A stretch of DNA of 17,091 nucleotides from JAAKFL01 sp964629645 (GTDB lineage: Bacteria > Chlamydiota > Chlamydiia > Chlamydiales > SLFE01), in NCBI GenBank assembly GCA_964629645.1, contig CAZVSU010000057.1, positions 1-17,091 on the forward strand, given 5' to 3'. Made by a program: the position numbers and the translations under genes. Shown here piece by piece: positions 14,342 through 17,091 of the stretch. Each line of letters opens with the position of its first letter. Position 1 is the stretch's first letter. The notes beneath the pieces are model-generated. The model saw only the letters and a program-made list of their open reading frames with translations, had not been told where the DNA came from and did no database searches.

Positions 14342-16795
14342 ATGGACGAGGAAACGATCGAAGACGAGATCGAAAACAGCTTGGTCAACGCTCTCGACGA
14401 ATCGCAGCTGACTGAAAAGTCTTTGGCCGACCTGCCCGAAACCCTCCATGTATTCCCCCTGCTCAGACGCCCCTTTTTTCCGGGCATGGCCGCCCCCTTG
14501 GTCATTGAGCCCGGCCCCTATTACGATCTCCTCAAAATTGTGGCGAAATCAAAACATAAGTGCGTCGCTCTCGTCCTCGCAAAAGATGAAGACGCCGATA
14601 TTTACAAGGTCAAGATCAAAGATCTCCACAAAACCGGAGTTTTGGCCCGCGTCCTTCGCATCATTCCCATGGAACAAGGGGGAGCCCAGGTGATCCTCAA
14701 TATGGAAAAACGGGTCATCTTGACAAAATCCATGCCCGATAGGCGGTTTTTGAAGGCAAAAGTGACGCTCCACGATGACAAACCGGAGATCACAAAAAAA
14801 CTCAAAGCCTACGCCATCAGCATCATCTCCACAATCAAAGATTTGCTGAAGCTCAACCCTCTATTTAAAGAAGAGCTGCAGATTTTTCTCGGCCACTCCG
14901 ACTTCACAGAGCCCGGCAAACTCGCCGATTTTGCCGTCGCCCTCACCACCGCGAATCGAGAAGAGCTCCAAGAAGTGCTCGACACCTTCGATGTCGCCGA
15001 AAGAATCGAAAAGGCGCTTAAGCTCTTAAAAAAAGAGCTGGATCTGACCCAGCTGCAATACCATCTCAGTCAAAAAATCGAAGCGGGCATCTCGAAAACG
15101 CAAAGAGAGTTTTTTCTGAGAGAGCAGCTCAGAACGATCAAGCGGGAACTCGGCATTGAAAAAGACGAAAAAAGCGCCGACTTCGAAAAATTTGAAGCGC
15201 GCATCAAAGAGCGCACATTAACGCCGGAAGTGGAGAAAGTCATTTCCGAAGAGCTCGATAAATTGGGAACCTTGGACATGCAGTCGTCCGAGTACACCAT
15301 TTCAAGAGGGTATCTCGACTGGCTGACGATCATTCCCTGGGGACTTTATTCCGAAGACAATTTCAACCTCGACAAAGCAGAGTCGGTCTTGGAAAAGGAT
15401 CACTACGGCTTAAAAGACATCAAGCGGCGCATTCTCGAATTCATCAGCGTCGGCAAACTGGCGCAAGGTGTAAAAGGGAGCATCATTTGCCTCGTCGGAC
15501 CGCCCGGAGTCGGAAAAACCAGCATTGGCAGAAGCATTGCCAGAGCCCTCGGGAGAAAATTCTATCGATTCTCCGTCGGCGGCATGCGCGATGAAGCCGA
15601 AATCAAAGGACACCGGCGCACCTACATCGGCGCCATGCCGGGCAAATTGGTCCAAGCTTTGAAGTATGCCGAAACGATGAACCCGGTCATCATGATCGAT
15701 GAAATCGATAAAATGGGCAGCAGCTCCCATAACGGCGATCCCGTATCGGCTCTCCTCGAAGTTCTCGACCCCGAACAAAATGTCGAATTTCTCGATCACT
15801 ACCTCGACGTGCGCTCCGATTTGTCCAATGTCTTGTTTATCCTGACCGCCAACGTCCTCGACACGATTCCCGAGCCGCTCCTCGACCGGATGGAAGTGCT
15901 CCGCCTTTCGGGCTACATCATGGAAGAGAAACTGCAGATCGCCAAGAAATACCTCATCCCGAGAAATCGAAAGCTGATGGGGCTGAAAGCCAGCGACATT
16001 TCCTTCACTGCAGACGCTCTCCGCCATATCATCGACGGCTACGCACGAGAAGCGGGCGTCAGAAATTTAGAAAATACCCTCAAAAAAATCATGCGCAAGG
16101 CGGCCATGAAAATTGTCCGCGCCAAAGAGATCGGCGAAGAGACCGGAAAGATCAGCATCAGCCTCAATAATCTTGAAGAGTTTTTGGGCAAGCCTGTTTT
16201 CAGCTCTGAGCGCTATTACGAGGAAAACCCGGTCGGCGTCTGCACGGGCCTCGCTTGGACCGCACTCGGCGGCGCGACTCTTTACATCGAATCGATGAAA
16301 GTCCCCCACGAAAAGACCCAAATGAAACTGACGGGGCAAGCCGGCGACGTCATGAAAGAATCGGCTCAGATTGCTTGGACCTACGTCCACGGCGCCCTTC
16401 ACAAATATGCCCCGACCTACACATTCTTCGATAACTCTCAAGTCCATATCCATATTCCCGAAGGGGCGACGCCAAAAGACGGCCCCTCGGCGGGAATCAC
16501 GATGGTCACCTCTCTTTTGTCGCTCCTTTTAGACGAGCCTGTCGCAAAAGATCTCGGGATGACAGGAGAGCTGACACTGACCGGGCGTGTTTTGCCCATC
16601 GGCGGCGTGAAGGAAAAAGTGGTCGCCGCAAGAAGATCCCGCTTAAAAGTGCTCATTTTCCCGAAAGAAAACGAGCGCGATTTCGACGAACTGCCCGACT
16701 ATTTAAAGAAAGGGATCACCTTCCATTTCGTCGACCACTATGACGACGTTTTCAAAATTGCCTTTCCCGAATTCGCCCATGAGGAGTACATGTGA
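14342..16795 (+). CDS. lon: ATP-dependent protease Lon (LonA)
   Basis: Lon unfolds and degrades damaged and regulatory proteins in the cytosol. With the start at 14342 it has 817 residues, close to my recollection of about 819 for chlamydial Lon. Order of parts: a short acidic N-terminus (MDEETIEDEIEN), the substrate-binding LON domain beginning with HVFPLLRRPFFPGM, a coiled helical region, the AAA+ module with Walker A GPPGVGKT (386-393) and Walker B MIDEID (451-456), sensor TAN, then the protease domain with the catalytic dyad S716 in KDGPSAG and K757 in GVKEK. An ATG at 14261 would add 27 basic residues and lies within the promoter. The ribosome site GAAGAG is weak. The stop overlaps the next gene's GTG. 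Confidence 0.95.
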   Translation: MDEETIEDEIENSLVNALDESQLTEKSLADLPETLHVFPLLRRPFFPGMAAPLVIEPGPYYDLLKIVAKSKHKCVALVLAKDEDADIYKVKIKDLHKTGVLARVLRIIPMEQGGAQVILNMEKRVILTKSMPDRRFLKAKVTLHDDKPEITKKLKAYAISIISTIKDLLKLNPLFKEELQIFLGHSDFTEPGKLADFAVALTTANREELQEVLDTFDVAERIEKALKLLKKELDLTQLQYHLSQKIEAGISKTQREFFLREQLRTIKRELGIEKDEKSADFEKFEARIKERTLTPEVEKVISEELDKLGTLDMQSSEYTISRGYLDWLTIIPWGLYSEDNFNLDKAESVLEKDHYGLKDIKRRILEFISVGKLAQGVKGSIICLVGPPGVGKTSIGRSIARALGRKFYRFSVGGMRDEAEIKGHRRTYIGAMPGKLVQALKYAETMNPVIMIDEIDKMGSSSHNGDPVSALLEVLDPEQNVEFLDHYLDVRSDLSNVLFILTANVLDTIPEPLLDRMEVLRLSGYIMEEKLQIAKKYLIPRNRKLMGLKASDISFTADALRHIIDGYAREAGVRNLENTLKKIMRKAAMKIVRAKEIGEETGKISISLNNLEEFLGKPVFSSERYYEENPVGVCTGLAWTALGGATLYIESMKVPHEKTQMKLTGQAGDVMKESAQIAWTYVHGALHKYAPTYTFFDNSQVHIHIPEGATPKDGPSAGITMVTSLLSLLLDEPVAKDLGMTGELTLTGRVLPIGGVKEKVVAARRSRLKVLIFPKENERDFDELPDYLKKGITFHFVDHYDDVFKIAFPEFAHEEYM

Positions 16796-17091
16796 CCAGC
16801 TGGGAAAAAGAGTGTGAGCGAAAATTGATCGACCCGAGCGCTTTGCCCGAAAGAGTGGCTAAGATCCGACACCTCGGACAAACCATTGCAACGCTCAATG
16901 GCTCTTTCGACCTCTTGCACGCCGGCCATCTCCACATACTGTTTGAAGCATCAAAGCAAGGTGATTGTCTCATCGTCGCATTAAATAGCGATCGCTCGAT
17001 CAAGGAGTACAAGTCTAAGAGCAGGCCTTTCATTCCTCTTGAGTACCGGCTGCAGCTGATGAGCGCTCTTATGTTCGTCGACTATGTCACG
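16792..17091 (+). CDS. rfaE2: RfaE2/HldE C-terminal-type nucleotidyltransferase, 3' end outside the window
   Basis: The first 100 codons of a cytidylyltransferase-like protein. NGSFDLLHAGHLHIL (36-50) contains the HxGH nucleotide-binding motif (H43, H46). LIVALNSDRSIKEYK and SRPFIPLEYRLQLMSAL match the D-glycero-beta-D-manno-heptose 1-phosphate adenylyltransferase family, which makes ADP-heptose for the lipopolysaccharide inner core. The N-terminal kinase half of a fused HldE is absent, since only about 30 residues precede the domain. The GTG start at 16792 overlaps the lon stop (GTGA), and GAGGAG (16781-16786) lies 5 bases before it, so translation is probably coupled to lon. Other cytidylyltransferase subfamilies cannot be fully excluded from this fragment. 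Confidence 0.85.
   Translation, partial: MTSWEKECERKLIDPSALPERVAKIRHLGQTIATLNGSFDLLHAGHLHILFEASKQGDCLIVALNSDRSIKEYKSKSRPFIPLEYRLQLMSALMFVDYVT

Noticed and set aside
15410..16027. 205-codon minus-strand frame inside lon
   Set aside because: It is antisense to the AAA+ domain of Lon with no ribosome site; it is open because of codon bias in lon.
1..17091. CRISPR arrays, insertion sequences, integrase or attachment sites
   Set aside because: No regularly spaced repeats, transposase-like proteins or direct repeats next to the tRNA were found by reading.

Overview
The window looks like a chromosomal stretch of a Chlamydiota bacterium, probably an environmental, Parachlamydiales-type lineage. This is inference, not proof. 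The supporting points are a groEL paralogue with no groES beside it, a tRNA without an encoded CCA end, a stand-alone heptose-phosphate nucleotidyltransferase after lon, and a very large duplicated protein of unknown family with strong strand switching. Base composition is moderate, with two AT-rich non-coding gaps. I see no insertion sequence, integrase, CRISPR array or rRNA.

Positions 1-882, + strand: the 3' two thirds of tRNA-Cys(GCA), then rsmI (16S rRNA C1402 2'-O-methyltransferase). Positions 883-1302 are a 420 bp gap with no convincing gene.

Positions 1303-6543, + strand: a tightly packed run that reads as one operon. It holds a nadC homologue, a GroEL paralogue, and a three-gene ABC importer of the Fec/Btu class (solute-binding protein, FecCD-type permease, ATPase). 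Gaps are 19 bp and 17 bp, followed by overlaps of 4 and 8 bp. A chaperonin paralogue between an NAD-biosynthesis homologue and an iron-chelate-type importer is the most unusual gene arrangement here. It fits the published observation that a Chlamydia trachomatis Hsp60 paralogue (Hsp60-2) responds to iron, although I cannot show that this copy is its orthologue.

Positions 6482-10228, - strand: one gene for a protein of about 1248 residues that I cannot place in any family. It is an internal duplication. An approximately 84-residue module A and an approximately 380-residue module B each occur twice, and a unique segment of about 285 residues separates A and B only in the second copy. Its 3' end overlaps the 3' end of the importer ATPase by 62 bp. 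Upstream lies an AT-rich gap with a candidate promoter, then a well-formed minus-strand terminator that closes a small, very basic 69-residue gene.

Positions 10794-12251, + strand: a YbjT-like NAD(P)-binding protein (Rossmann domain plus DUF2867). It converges on, and overlaps by 31 bp, the - strand pair dgt-tsaB (12221-14110). The dgt/lon divergent region contains a good sigma70-type promoter for lon, which argues for the internal lon start at 14342. It also contains a hairpin followed by eight T residues reading towards dgt, a possible attenuator. lon (14342-16795) is followed, with a GTGA overlap, by the first 100 codons of an RfaE2/HldE-type nucleotidyltransferase that runs off the window.
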